A model generated the notes under the pieces. It worked only from the letters and a program-made list of their open reading frames with translations. It searched no databases and had not been told where the DNA came from. A program made the translations under genes and the position numbers. From JANQGH01 sp039819285 (GTDB lineage Bacteria; Pseudomonadota; Alphaproteobacteria; DSM-16000; Inquilinaceae), in assembly GCA_039819285.1 (NCBI GenBank), contig JBCBSH010000011.1, positions 1 to 39,058 of the forward strand: a stretch of DNA of 39,058 nt. Direction: 5' to 3'. Positions 1 through 8,187 of this stretch are shown piece by piece; the stretch's first letter is position 1, and the number at the start of each line of letters is the position of its first letter.

Positions 1-1
1 C

Positions 2-133
2 TGGCTGCGCATCGACGGCAAGATCGGCGAGCTCTATGACTTGGAGATCATCCCCGGCTTCGCCTGTCCGATGGCCGTGGGGCCAACGACGAACGAGGCC
101 GCCACGCTGATCACGTTTGCGCCGGACGGCTAA
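2..133 (+). CDS. C-terminal fragment of an unidentified protein
   Basis: The window opens inside a reading frame that gives 43 residues (beginning WLRIDGKIGELYDLEI and ending ITFAPDG) before a TAA at 131-133. The composition looks like real coding sequence, with GC-ending third positions as in the neighbours. I recognise no family from this tail, and the start lies outside the window. It converges on the aquaporin gene, with 22 bases between the stops. Confidence 0.5.
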   Translation, partial: WLRIDGKIGELYDLEIIPGFACPMAVGPTTNEAATLITFAPDG

Positions 134-155
134 CGCCGGACGGCTTCCCCCTTGA

Positions 156-857
156 TCAGGCCGTGTCCTCGTCCGGCTTCAGCCAGCGGCTGACCAGGCC
201 GGCCAAGACCCCGCCGACGATGGGTGCCAGCCAGAACAGCCACAATTGGCTCAGATAGATGCCGCCGGCGAACAGGGCCGGGCCCGTGGAGCGCGCGGGG
301 TTGACCGACGTGTTCGTCACCGGGATCGAGATCAAATGGATAAGCGTCAGCGCCAGGCCGATGGCGATCGGCGCAAAGCCAGGCGGAACCTTCGGGTGCG
401 TGACGCCAATGATGATGATCAGGAAGAAGAAGGTCATGATGGCTTCCATCAGGAAGCCCGCACGCACGTCGTAGCTGCCTGGTGAGGCCTCGCCGAAGCC
501 GTTGGCGGCGTAGGTCGCCGTGGCCACATCGAAGCCGGCTGTGCCGACGGCGATGACGTGCAAGATGGCGACCGCCGCGATGGCGCCGACGACTTGGGCG
601 ATGATGTACGGGATCGCGTCCACCGCGGAATGGCGACCCGCCGCTACCAGGCCCAGCGTCACCGCCGGGTTGAAATGACCGCCTGAGATGCCGCCGACCG
701 CATAGGCCATGGTGAGAACCGTCAGGCCGAAGGCCAGGGCGACGCCCAGCAAGCCGATACCAACCTCGGGAAAGGCCGCCGCATACATGGCCGCGCCGCA
801 ACCGCCAAGCACAAGCCATAATGTTCCCAGGAATTCAGCCGCTAGCCGCTTAGACAT
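156..857 (-). CDS. aqpZ: Aquaporin Z (water channel)
   Basis: Inner-membrane water channel of the MIP family, 233 residues (E. coli AqpZ has 231). Both pore motifs are present: FNPAVT with Asn63-Pro-Ala and VNPARS with Asn186-Pro-Ala. With the start at 857 the selectivity-filter residues fall exactly at E. coli AqpZ numbers: Phe43, His174, Thr183 and Arg189. This is the narrow, water-selective type, because an aquaglyceroporin would lack that His. The same numbering supports the ATG at 857 (MSKRLAAEF) over the in-frame ATG at 866. Six hydrophobic segments are visible. It stands alone, transcribed away from the glycosyltransferase gene to its right, and probably contributes to fast osmotic water exchange. 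Confidence 0.93.
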   Translation of the reverse strand: MSKRLAAEFLGTLWLVLGGCGAAMYAAAFPEVGIGLLGVALAFGLTVLTMAYAVGGISGGHFNPAVTLGLVAAGRHSAVDAIPYIIAQVVGAIAAVAILHVIAVGTAGFDVATATYAANGFGEASPGSYDVRAGFLMEAIMTFFFLIIIIGVTHPKVPPGFAPIAIGLALTLIHLISIPVTNTSVNPARSTGPALFAGGIYLSQLWLFWLAPIVGGVLAGLVSRWLKPDEDTA

Positions 858-866
858 TGCGATCAT

Positions 867-1098
867 CCCGAATCACTTTTCATCGGCAATCAGCTTCCCC
901 CCTAAAGCGAGTTCGTCAAGGATTTTCAACAATGTTTGGCAACATGATGGGGGCAGAAACCGAAGGTTCAGTCAGATTGGGGTGGGCATCGGCGCGACGC
1001 GCGCGCGAAAAGCTGCCCGTGTTGGATCGTTCGGCATAGACTGTCGATGGTCCAAACCGGACCCTCAACCCGCCATCGATCTCAGACGAGAAAGCCCC
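867..1098. other. Divergent intergenic region between aqpZ and the glycosyltransferase gene
   Basis: These 232 bases must hold the promoters of both flanking genes. Reading frames cross the region, but none has a family signature or a convincing ribosome-binding site. I see no clear hairpin or palindromic operator. Confidence 0.4.
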
Positions 1099-1782
1099 AT
1101 GAAAGCGATCATCGGAATGCCGTCGGGCCGAGGCGATGTGCGGGTCGAGGTCATGGCCTCCGTCATCGACACGATGAAGGAACTGTCGAGGGTCGGCCTC
1201 GAGGCCGACTTCGTCGCTGTCAGCTATGCTGAGCCTGCGGTGGCACGCAACCGGCTCGCCGCCTATTTCCTCGACGGCGAGGCTGACCTGCTGATCATGC
1301 AAGACGATGACGTCGCGATCGCCCCTGCGATCGTGAAGCGGATCGTCGAGGTGGATCGGCCGATGGTGGGGATCTACCTGCCGCAGCGGCGGCTGGACTT
1401 GGACACCTTTGCCGGTCACGCCAGGGCAGGGCTGGCCTCGCGTGCCGCGCGGCACGCGACCGCGCCCTTGATCGGTCCGCCGACCGGCCAGGATAACTGC
1501 ATCCTGGAAGTCGACAGGATCGGCGGTGGTTTTCTGTTTCTGAAGCGCGAGGTCTTTCAGCAAATCGACCGGTCAGGCCAGGTGAAGGCCTATGGGTTCG
1601 GCTTGCCGAGTGCACAAAGCGAGCTGAAAGGCTATTTCAACAACATCGTCGGCGAAGATGGCACCAGCTATCTCGGCGAGGACTACAGCTTTTGCCATCG
1701 TTACAAGGCGGCCGGCGGCCGGATCTTCGCCTACAAGGGCCCCGGCATCACCCATTACGGCGTTTTCGGGTTCGACAGCTAA
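1099..1782 (+). CDS. Small GT-A-like glycosyltransferase, substrate unknown
   Basis: A 227-residue soluble protein with the layout of a minimal GT-A fold glycosyltransferase. An N-terminal strand (MKAIIGMPSG) is followed by an ARNRLA helix near residue 50, an acidic DDD triplet at 69-71 (LLIMQDDDVAI) in the place of the metal- and sugar-nucleotide-binding DxD, a GGGFLFLKR segment around 142-150, a Glu194-Asp195 pair in LGEDYSFCHR where GT2-like enzymes carry the catalytic base, and a late His219. The start is the ATG at 1099, since longer in-frame extensions upstream look non-coding; the ribosome-binding site is weak. No transmembrane segment is seen. Donor and acceptor cannot be deduced. It is the only glycosyltransferase candidate in the window and lies 2 kb from the sugar-nucleotide genes. 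Confidence 0.65.
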   Translation: MKAIIGMPSGRGDVRVEVMASVIDTMKELSRVGLEADFVAVSYAEPAVARNRLAAYFLDGEADLLIMQDDDVAIAPAIVKRIVEVDRPMVGIYLPQRRLDLDTFAGHARAGLASRAARHATAPLIGPPTGQDNCILEVDRIGGGFLFLKREVFQQIDRSGQVKAYGFGLPSAQSELKGYFNNIVGEDGTSYLGEDYSFCHRYKAAGGRIFAYKGPGITHYGVFGFDS

Positions 1783-1813
1783 CGCCTGCTTCGGCTGCCG
1801 GCTGCCCGGTGCC

Positions 1814-2422
1814 TCATACCAGGCCATGGACCTTCGCGAACGGGTCCCAACTCGAGTCGCGACGCCACTCATACTCCGCGAAGACCGCCACCTGTTCCGC
1901 CTTCTCCGCGCCGAACAGACGGGCGACGATCGCCAACCCCATATCGGTGCCGGCCGAAACACCGGACGAGGTCATGAACTTGCCATCCTCGACCCAGCGC
2001 GCCTGGGGCTGCCAGGCCACGTTTGGGCCTTGGGAGGTTGCCCAGGCATAGGCGGCCTTGTTGGTTGTAGCCTTGCGGCCATCGAGGACACCGGCCCTGG
2101 CCAAGAGGGCGCTGCCAGTGCAGACGGCGGTTGTCAACTCCGCCTTCGCCGAGGCGCTGACGATCCAGTCAAGCAGCGCTTGATTGTTGACTTCCTGGCG
2201 TGTGCCGCCACCGCCCGGCACCAGGATGATGTCGTAATCGTCGCGGTCGGCCATCAGATCATCGACGGCGGTACGGGGGCCGGCACCGCTGGCGACCGGC
2301 TCGGCCTGCTCGGCCACGATGCGGATTTCCATCTCGCCCATCAGCAGGCCGAACATCTCCAGCGGGCCATAGAGGTCCAACACCTCGAACCCGGGAAAGA
2401 TCAACGCACCCACGGTCTTCAT
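1814..2422 (-). CDS. DJ-1/PfpI superfamily protein, isonitrile hydratase-like
   Basis: A 202-residue class-I glutamine amidotransferase-like (DJ-1/PfpI) protein. The nucleophile elbow AVCTGSALL puts the Cys at 101 and Thr at 102, and an Asp sits at 16 in EVLDLYGP. In characterised Pseudomonas isocyanide hydratase the catalytic set is Cys101, Thr102 and Asp17, so the match in spacing is close. That family hydrates isonitriles to N-formamides. The short motif VPGGGGT (residues 68-74) is also typical. The remaining uncertainty is specificity: many paralogues are annotated only as ThiJ/PfpI, or are amidase domains of AraC-type regulators. No HTH domain is present. It may be co-transcribed with the glyoxalase-like gene upstream (45-base gap). 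Confidence 0.8.
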   Translation of the reverse strand: MKTVGALIFPGFEVLDLYGPLEMFGLLMGEMEIRIVAEQAEPVASGAGPRTAVDDLMADRDDYDIILVPGGGGTRQEVNNQALLDWIVSASAKAELTTAVCTGSALLARAGVLDGRKATTNKAAYAWATSQGPNVAWQPQARWVEDGKFMTSSGVSAGTDMGLAIVARLFGAEKAEQVAVFAEYEWRRDSSWDPFAKVHGLV

Positions 2423-2467
2423 CGGCCACCTCCAGCAGGTCTCGAACGCCGTCCTGTCGTCGCCAGT

Positions 2468-3145
2468 CTAGCCGACCATGCGGCAGTCAGGCAGGCTCAG
2501 CGCGCATGGCAGCCCGCCATCTGGCCGCGAGATGATCAGCGTCATGCTCGGTTCGGCCGCCCTTTGTTTCACGTCAATCACGCCGTCGTCGGCCAGGCGC
2601 TTGAACGCATCCGCGGGCTCGATGCCGACCGGGAAGGCGAGTTCGACCGATGTGACCTCCGTTAGCCCCACCGCGACCTGCCGGTTGCCGGCGCGGCCGT
2701 TGGCCCATTGGTCCGGTCTTGCGGTGCCTGGCGATTGGAACAGCATCGGCTGTGCTGGGTCGTCGCTGGCCACCGCGACCGGCAGGGACCGGCCGGCTGG
2801 CAGGAAAGGGGCCTCGTAGGGCCAGGTGACGAAAGGCAGCGTCCCGCCATCCTTGGGCCTGACCGCGAGGCCAAAGGGTGAGGCGCCGGTCTCGTGCCAG
2901 CGCGACCGCTCGCCGAGCCGGGTACGAGAGACGGCCGGTGCCGCCAGTTCCGCAACGTCGACGGGCCAAAGCAGCTCCAGATACGCGTTGTCGAAGCAAT
3001 AGCAGGCATTGGCTGTACCCTGGCCGACATGCCGCCTTCGGTTCGACTGGACGAAGCCCGCCGCATTTAGCCGCTCGATCTCCTGCGTCGCCTCGGGCGC
3101 CGTGAAGACAAACACATGGTCGATTTCAAGCTTGCCGTGCGCCAC
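2468..3145 (-). CDS. Glyoxalase-like (VOC fold) domain protein
   Basis: A 225-residue cytoplasmic protein of the glyoxalase-like class (Pfam Glyoxalase_3 type). The opening LEIDHVFVFT, then GFVQSNRRRHVGQGTAN and a YLELLWPVDV segment are the usual landmarks of this group, where the His of DHV and the Glu of YLELLW are candidate metal ligands. A second half (residues about 140-225) carries another betaalphabeta-like unit (SVELAFPV). The start is a GTG at 3145, preceded on the minus strand by a GAGAG purine stretch; no ATG lies near the conserved N-terminus. The substrate is unknown. It precedes the DJ-1 family gene in the same direction. Confidence 0.72.
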   Translation of the reverse strand: MAHGKLEIDHVFVFTAPEATQEIERLNAAGFVQSNRRRHVGQGTANACYCFDNAYLELLWPVDVAELAAPAVSRTRLGERSRWHETGASPFGLAVRPKDGGTLPFVTWPYEAPFLPAGRSLPVAVASDDPAQPMLFQSPGTARPDQWANGRAGNRQVAVGLTEVTSVELAFPVGIEPADAFKRLADDGVIDVKQRAAEPSMTLIISRPDGGLPCALSLPDCRMVG

Positions 3146-3261
3146 AACACGTCTCTCGGTTGATTCACCTGCCCGGCATGGTGACAGGCGACCAAACGGC
3201 CTTCAAGCGCGCGCAGCTCGTGCGTCCCGGACGAACGCACGTTCTTGGTTCGGCAAACGCT

Positions 3262-3837
3262 TCAGCTGTCGTCCGCATCCAAAGGTTGGGTCGCTCGTTG
3301 CTGCACCTCCGGAATCAGCGCGACGGGATAGGGTGGTGCAAGCGTACAGCGCCCGTTGTTGACCACGAAGCCGAAGCCGAGATCGGTCGCGCGTACGGGG
3401 GCGGTGTCAGTGCCGCCCCGGTAGGTCAAGCTGAACAGGCGCACCTGGGCCCAATACTCGGTCGGGACAGCGAGGCGCAGGACCGCCGTGCCGTAGCGCA
3501 GGCAGAATTCGCCGAAATCCGTCAACTCGTCCAGGGAGGTGGCGGTTGGGGACCGCGATGCGTCGAGCACCAAAGAGACGTCGAGCTGTTGGGGCACCGG
3601 GTCCCACTGCACGCCAACTTCGTGCAGAGTGGGCCTGATGCCGGAACTGAGTGGGAACCCAATGCCGCGCTCCAGCCCCGTGGTTTGCTCGGCAAACGCG
3701 ACTGGGTCGTAGGGCCAGGGCGTCTGGGCTAGCTCTTCCAGCAGTCGCTGTTCCGACGTCTGCGCACAGCCGACCAATGCGACGAGCGCGATGCCGACAA
3801 CGACCCGCTTTGTTCCATGCCAAGCGCGCATTCGCAT
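3262..3837 (-). CDS. Putative lipoprotein of unknown function
   Basis: A 191-residue protein that starts with a basic region and a hydrophobic stretch ending in VALVGC, a good lipobox with the acylated Cys at residue 24 (22 if the second ATG at 3831 is used). A GAGA purine run precedes the ATG at 3837. After maturation it would be anchored in the outer or inner membrane, facing the periplasm. Later features are a Trp-Pro-Tyr patch near residue 40, a FGEFCLRYGTAVLRLAV segment and a second Cys in NNGRCTL; Cys110-113 and this one could pair. I recognise no family. It has no clear operon partner. Confidence 0.6.
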   Translation of the reverse strand: MRMRAWHGTKRVVVGIALVALVGCAQTSEQRLLEELAQTPWPYDPVAFAEQTTGLERGIGFPLSSGIRPTLHEVGVQWDPVPQQLDVSLVLDASRSPTATSLDELTDFGEFCLRYGTAVLRLAVPTEYWAQVRLFSLTYRGGTDTAPVRATDLGFGFVVNNGRCTLAPPYPVALIPEVQQRATQPLDADDS

Positions 3838-3932
3838 AGCGATCTCTTAGTAGGAATCGACGCGGCCTTCAGTCGAACAATACGTGCTGCCGACCGAATG
3901 TAGATCAGATCTTGCGACGAACATCCCGATAA

Positions 3933-5030
3933 TCAGTCGGCTGCCACCTCGCGGATGACCTCCACCACCTGGTCGATATCGCCGTCGGACAAGCCGTGAT
4001 GGACCGGCAGCGCCAAGATGGTGTCGGCGAGGCGTTCCGTGACCGGCAGATTGTGTGCGCCATACATCTCGACGAACACGGGCTGTTGGTGCAGGCCCAT
4101 CGGGTAGTGAACGGCGCTGCCGATCTCGTTTTCGCGCAGATTGGCGGCCAGCTCGTCGCGGTCGAGGCCGAATCCCTCCTTGTCGACCAGCACGCAGAAT
4201 TGGTGCCAGGCGTGATGCGCCCTCGGCGTCACCGTCGGCAGTGTCAGCCCCGGCAGCCCGTGCAGGCCGGCCAGCAGCCGTTCACCGTTGCGTCGACGGC
4301 GCGCCAGCATGTCCGGCAGCCGCTTCAACTGCGCGCGACCGATCGCTGCGGCGACATCGGTCATGCGGTAGTTGTAGCCCAGCATGGTGTGGCGATACCG
4401 GCTGGGCATGCCGTGTTCCCGCAGCAGGCGCATGCGGGTGTCGCAGTCTTCCTTGTCGGTACAGGTCATGCCGCCTTCGCCGACGAACATGTTCTTCGTC
4501 GGATAGAACGAGTAGGTGACATAGTCGCCGAAGCTGCCGACATCCCTGCCGTCGAAGGTCGCCCCATGGGCCTGCGCGGCATCCCACACGATCTTCAGAT
4601 TGTGGCGATTGGCGAAGGCCTTGACCGCGTCGATGTCACAGACATTGCCGAACAGATGCACCGGAACGATGGCGCGCGTGCGATCGGTGGTCTTGGCCGC
4701 CGCGTCGTCCAGGTCGATCAGCCAGGTCTCCGGATCGACATCGCACATCACCGGTACGCCGCCGGCCGCGATCACCATCGTCGCCGTGGCGATGAAGGTG
4801 AAGGACGGCACCAAAACCTCATCGCCCGGTTTCAGGAAACACTCAAAGGCGATGTGCAGTGCGGTGGATCCGTTGATGCTGGCAACGGCGTGTCGCGCGC
4901 CGACGAAGGCTGCGAAGTCCTGCTCGAACGAGGCGACCTGCGGCCCCTGGCGCAGCATGCCAGACCGCAGCACGTCGACGGCCGCGTCAATCTCCGCCTC
5001 GGTCAGGCTGGTATCGGCAATCCCAATCAT
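3933..5030 (-). CDS. DegT/DnrJ/EryC1-family sugar aminotransferase
   Basis: A 365-residue PLP enzyme of the DegT/DnrJ/EryC1/StrS class, which transaminates keto-sugar nucleotides. Hallmarks are NGSTALHIAF (54-63), DEVLVPSFTF (70-79), Asp150 in WDAAQAHGA, the PLP-binding Lys179 in YSFYPTKNM, and the C-terminal substrate-loop segment AVHYPMGLHQQP. The ATG at 5030 (MIGIADTSL) is chosen because the longer version would overlap the upstream cyclophilin gene. The cyclophilin stops 22 bases before, in the same direction, so the two may share a transcript. With a WbpA-type dehydrogenase just across the divergent promoter, a role like WbpE (a 3-amino sugar uronic acid) is plausible, but no WbpB or WbpD partner is seen; a perosamine-type product is also possible. 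Confidence 0.88.
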   Translation of the reverse strand: MIGIADTSLTEAEIDAAVDVLRSGMLRQGPQVASFEQDFAAFVGARHAVASINGSTALHIAFECFLKPGDEVLVPSFTFIATATMVIAAGGVPVMCDVDPETWLIDLDDAAAKTTDRTRAIVPVHLFGNVCDIDAVKAFANRHNLKIVWDAAQAHGATFDGRDVGSFGDYVTYSFYPTKNMFVGEGGMTCTDKEDCDTRMRLLREHGMPSRYRHTMLGYNYRMTDVAAAIGRAQLKRLPDMLARRRRNGERLLAGLHGLPGLTLPTVTPRAHHAWHQFCVLVDKEGFGLDRDELAANLRENEIGSAVHYPMGLHQQPVFVEMYGAHNLPVTERLADTILALPVHHGLSDGDIDQVVEVIREVAAD

Positions 5031-5052
5031 GCCGGCGTCGCTCGCCGCGCGA

Positions 5053-5619
5053 TCAGTTGGCGCTTTCGGCGTCCGCCGCAACCTGCATGCGGACGATCTG
5101 GTCCGGCTGTGCCGGCGGCTCGCCGCGCTGGATCTGGTCGACGAGATCCATGCCCTCGACCACGCGGCCCCAGACGGTGTACTGGCCGTCCAGCCAGTCG
5201 GCGCGGGCGAAATTGATGAAGAACTGGCTGTTGGCGCTGTCCGGGCTGGCCGATCTGGCCATGCCCAGCGTACCGCGCTCGAACGGGGCGTCGCTGAACT
5301 CCGCCGGCAGGTCCGGCAGGTCCGAGCCGCCCCGGCCGGTGCCCGTCGGATCGCCGGTCTGGGCCATGAAGCCGTCGATCACCCGGTGGAAGATGATGCC
5401 GTCATAGAAGCCCTGGCGCGTCAGGGTGCGGATCCGCTCGACATGGGCGGGTGCCAGATCGGGCAACAGCTCGATCACCACACGGCCATCGTCAAGGTCT
5501 AGGTAAAGCATGTTTTCCATGTCGGCCTCCTGGCCCTTTGCGGCAAAGCTGATGAGAAGAAGAAAGGCTGCAAGAAAGCCGAAGGCCCGGCTGGGGACGC
5601 GGCTGGCCCTTTCAATCAT
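5053..5619 (-). CDS. Periplasmic cyclophilin-type peptidyl-prolyl isomerase
   Basis: A 188-residue cyclophilin. The ATG at 5619 gives a typical signal peptide (MIERASRVPS, then hydrophobic FGFLAAFLLLISFAA, cleavage near residue 27-29), so the mature enzyme acts on proline bonds of exported proteins. The catalytic core is intact: FHRVIDGFMAQTGDP contains the active-site Arg, Phe and Gln, NSQFFIN follows, and WLDGQYTVWG carries the Trp found in active cyclophilins. In-frame sequence upstream of 5619 is open but has no coding character. It lies between two sugar-nucleotide genes, in the same direction as the aminotransferase; I see no functional link beyond position. Confidence 0.92.
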   Translation of the reverse strand: MIERASRVPSRAFGFLAAFLLLISFAAKGQEADMENMLYLDLDDGRVVIELLPDLAPAHVERIRTLTRQGFYDGIIFHRVIDGFMAQTGDPTGTGRGGSDLPDLPAEFSDAPFERGTLGMARSASPDSANSQFFINFARADWLDGQYTVWGRVVEGMDLVDQIQRGEPPAQPDQIVRMQVAADAESAN

Positions 5620-5797
5620 CGGTAAACCCCGGATGTACAACAAGACGGATCGCCCCTGTCGGGCGGCGCCAGGAACCCAGCACAACCGCGCGCCCCGGTC
5701 CAGCGTTGAATGGTCGCGGCCGTCCTGCCCCTGGATTCCGTTCCGTCGGGCGATGCTCGACCGCTGACGGTTCCCGTGGTAGGCAGCCTGGCCTTGG

Positions 5798-5812
5798 GGG
5801 CGCAAAGCGCCC
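5798..5812 (+). promoter_or_regulatory. GC hairpin in the leader of the nucleotide-sugar dehydrogenase gene
   Basis: GGGCGC and GCGCCC are perfect 6-bp arms around an AAA loop, 20 bases before the start codon at 5833. No T-run follows, so it is not a classical terminator. It could affect translation or RNA stability, but chance is possible in DNA this GC-rich. Confidence 0.25.
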
Positions 5813-5832
5813 GAGACGCTGGGAAGCCCCGA

Positions 5833-7188
5833 ATGACAGCAACCCCAACATCGTCTGCGCCTTTAGAACGACTTGCGGTGCGCATCCAAGTTGGAACGGC
5901 CAAGGTCGCGATCATTGGCCTCGGCTATGTCGGGCTGCCGCTGGCGCTTGCGTTTTCGTCCAAAGGCTTTCCGGTGGTCGGGGTCGATGTCGACCCGGAC
6001 AAGGTTGCCGATCTGACCGCCGGCCGGTCTTACATCGCCCATATTGCGGCCGCCGACGTGCAGGCGATGGCAGCGTCCGGGGCCTTCGAGGCAACGAGCG
6101 AGCCTGCGCGTGTGGCCGACGCCGATGTCGTGATCCTCTGCGTGCCGACGCCATTGACCCGTCACCGCGAGCCGGACCTTTCCTATGTCTGCGACACCGC
6201 GCGGTCGATCGCGCCGCACTTGAAACCGGGATGCCTCGTGGTTTTGGAATCGACCACCTATCCCGGTACCACGACGGGCGAGGTGAAGCCGATCCTGGAG
6301 GCGGCCGGCCTGAAATCCGGCGAGACGCTGTTCCTCGCCTATTCGCCGGAACGTGAGGATCCGGGCAATATCGACCATTCGACCGGCTCGATCCCCAAGG
6401 TGGTCGGGGCGGACGGCGACCAGGCGCTTGCGCTCGCCACCGCGCTTTACGACAGAATTGTGCCCAATACGGTGCCGGTCTCGTCTCCTGACACGGCTGA
6501 GGCCGTGAAGCTGACCGAGAACATTTTTCGGGCCGTCAACATCGCGCTGGTCAATGAGTTGAAGGTCGTGTTCGACGCCATGGGCGTCGACATTTGGGAG
6601 GTGATCGACGCCGCCAAGACCAAGCCTTTCGGCTTCATGCCGTTCTACCCGGGGCCGGGCCTGGGCGGACACTGCATCCCGATCGATCCCTTCTATCTGA
6701 CCTGGAAGGCGCGCGAGTACGATATTGCTACCCGCTTCATCGAACTGGCAGGCGAGGTCAACACCGCGATGCCCGCCTACGTGGTCGACCGGCTCGCCCA
6801 GGCGCTCGATCGTCAGGCAGCGCGCGGATTGAACGGCGCACGCATTTTGCTGGTTGGCGTCGGCTACAAGAGGAATGTCGGCGATACGCGGGAAAGCCCG
6901 GCCTTGAAGATCGCCGATCTGCTCGCGGGGCGAGGCGCCGACGTCGCCTTCATCGATCCCTATCTGCAGGAATTGCCAAGCCTGCGGCACTATCCGCATC
7001 TGAAGGGTCGCACGGTCCTGTCATGGGACCCGCCGCCGGCACTCGACGGCTTCGATGCCGCGGTGATCGTGACCGATCATGACGGCGTCGACTATCAGGC
7101 CCTCGTCGATGGCGTGCCCGTCGTTGTCGATACCCGCAACGTGCTGGCCCGGAACGGCATCACAGGCGCCGGCATTGTGCGGGCGTGA
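5833..7188 (+). CDS. wbpA: Nucleotide-sugar C6 dehydrogenase, WbpA type (UDP-GlcNAc dehydrogenase-like)
   Basis: A 451-residue UDP-glucose/GDP-mannose dehydrogenase family protein that oxidises the C6 hydroxyl of a sugar nucleotide to a carboxylate using NAD. The Rossmann motif GLGYVG is at 29-34 and the catalytic Cys281 sits in GLGGHCIPIDP. The stretch SPEREDPGN and the words PFYPGPGLGG and YLTWKAREY are typical of the UDP-N-acetylglucosamine 6-dehydrogenase (WbpA) branch rather than UDP-glucose dehydrogenase. The ATG at 5833 is preceded by GGGAAG; earlier in-frame starts would add a low-complexity leader. The expected product, UDP-GlcNAcA, is a precursor for acidic surface glycans. It is divergent from the cyclophilin and DegT genes. 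Confidence 0.87.
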   Translation: MTATPTSSAPLERLAVRIQVGTAKVAIIGLGYVGLPLALAFSSKGFPVVGVDVDPDKVADLTAGRSYIAHIAAADVQAMAASGAFEATSEPARVADADVVILCVPTPLTRHREPDLSYVCDTARSIAPHLKPGCLVVLESTTYPGTTTGEVKPILEAAGLKSGETLFLAYSPEREDPGNIDHSTGSIPKVVGADGDQALALATALYDRIVPNTVPVSSPDTAEAVKLTENIFRAVNIALVNELKVVFDAMGVDIWEVIDAAKTKPFGFMPFYPGPGLGGHCIPIDPFYLTWKAREYDIATRFIELAGEVNTAMPAYVVDRLAQALDRQAARGLNGARILLVGVGYKRNVGDTRESPALKIADLLAGRGADVAFIDPYLQELPSLRHYPHLKGRTVLSWDPPPALDGFDAAVIVTDHDGVDYQALVDGVPVVVDTRNVLARNGITGAGIVRA

Positions 7189-7206
7189 TAAGGCTGTGCT
7201 CCTATT

Positions 7207-7267
7207 TCTGAGAAAGATCTTATATTTTTCAGATTAGTATGGAATTTTTCTCATTTAGAAAGAGAAA
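7207..7267. terminator. AT-rich bidirectional terminator candidate
   Basis: Between two converging genes the base composition collapses: positions 7201-7260 are 25% GC. Two hairpins can form. One pairs 7207-7215 (TCTGAGAAA) with 7225-7233 (TTTTTCAGA), with one G-U pair. The other pairs 7247-7252 (TTTCTC) with 7262-7267 (GAGAAA). T-rich tracts flank them on both strands. The position suits a terminator serving both the dehydrogenase and the methyltransferase genes. Confidence 0.5.
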
Positions 7268-7270
7268 CAG

Positions 7271-8011
7271 TTAGGCAGGTTTCTCAGCGCTCAGGACGAC
7301 GCAGCAAGGATTGTCGAGATACCATTGAATGGCCGGTGTCAACTCGGCCCTGTCGTCCGGCAGTGCCAAGGGGTGCCATTGAATGTTCGCGAGGCCGGCG
7401 GCGCGTAGGCCGGCTTCGTGGTCTTCCTTCGTCCACTGCCACATCGGCACTTCGAGATCGCCGATGACCAGCCGGTATTCCGGCGGGTCGACGATGTCGT
7501 AGCGAAAGCCGAACATCTGCTCCATCCTCGGCTCTTGGGGATCGAACCGGGACGCCGGGTTGATCGTGTAGGTCACGAACCGGCCGCCCGCCTTCAGGTT
7601 TCTGGCGATGAAGCGGCACATCTGGGCCAGTTCATCCGGGCTGTGCGCGTAGTGAAACAGGTAGAGTGCGGTCACCAAGTCCACCGGCCGTTCGAGCGTG
7701 AACGTCTCGTCTCGCGCGTCAACCTGGCGATAGGTCAGGCCCGGATAACTCGGCCCTGGGCCGTCTGGCTGATTTTGCTGCTCCGCCCGGGCGATCATCT
7801 CCCGCGAGATATCGATGCCGATCACCGAATTGGCGCCGCGCTCCATCAGCGCCCGAGACAACCGGCCTTCGCCGCAAGCCAGGTCCAACACATCCTGGCC
7901 ATCGACCGGCCCTATGGTCCGGAGCAGGACGGTCCATTCCAAGAGCCAGTAGACGCTGTCGCCGGCCGCCCAACGCTGATAGCTGTCCGTATTCTTGTCG
8001 TAGTCCGCCAT
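7271..8011 (-). CDS. Class I SAM-dependent methyltransferase
   Basis: A 246-residue soluble protein with a clear class-I methyltransferase core. Motif I is VLDLACGEGRL (41-51), an acidic motif II follows in VIGIDISREMI, and the later VDLVTALYLFHYA and LKAGGRFVTYTINP correspond to motifs IV and V-VI. The tail WHPLALPDDRAELTPAIQWY is not diagnostic. The start is the ATG at 8011 (MADYDKNTDSY), preceded by GGGGGTGG on the minus strand at about ten bases; a longer in-frame form to 8098 looks non-coding. The substrate is not evident and could be a small molecule such as a quinone or glycan precursor. It is divergent from phnM and convergent with the sugar dehydrogenase. Confidence 0.85.
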   Translation of the reverse strand: MADYDKNTDSYQRWAAGDSVYWLLEWTVLLRTIGPVDGQDVLDLACGEGRLSRALMERGANSVIGIDISREMIARAEQQNQPDGPGPSYPGLTYRQVDARDETFTLERPVDLVTALYLFHYAHSPDELAQMCRFIARNLKAGGRFVTYTINPASRFDPQEPRMEQMFGFRYDIVDPPEYRLVIGDLEVPMWQWTKEDHEAGLRAAGLANIQWHPLALPDDRAELTPAIQWYLDNPCCVVLSAEKPA

Positions 8012-8187
8012 TAGTCTTGACCACCCCCGGCACGGGCCGCTTTGGTTTTGAGACTGTGCCGCCACTGTCTCATCCGTGCGCGGGACTGCCAACTGCATTG
8101 CGCTGAGCCTATCTGTGAAAGCGGCTGCGCAGGTCCTATGATCGACCGGCGCGCCCTTGCACCGCTTGCGAAGGAAAGCTTTGGACC

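Noticed and set aside
5863..6999. 378-codon antisense frame in the WbpA-type dehydrogenase gene
   Set aside because: The sense gene carries Rossmann and catalytic-Cys motifs; no independent evidence supports the antisense frame.
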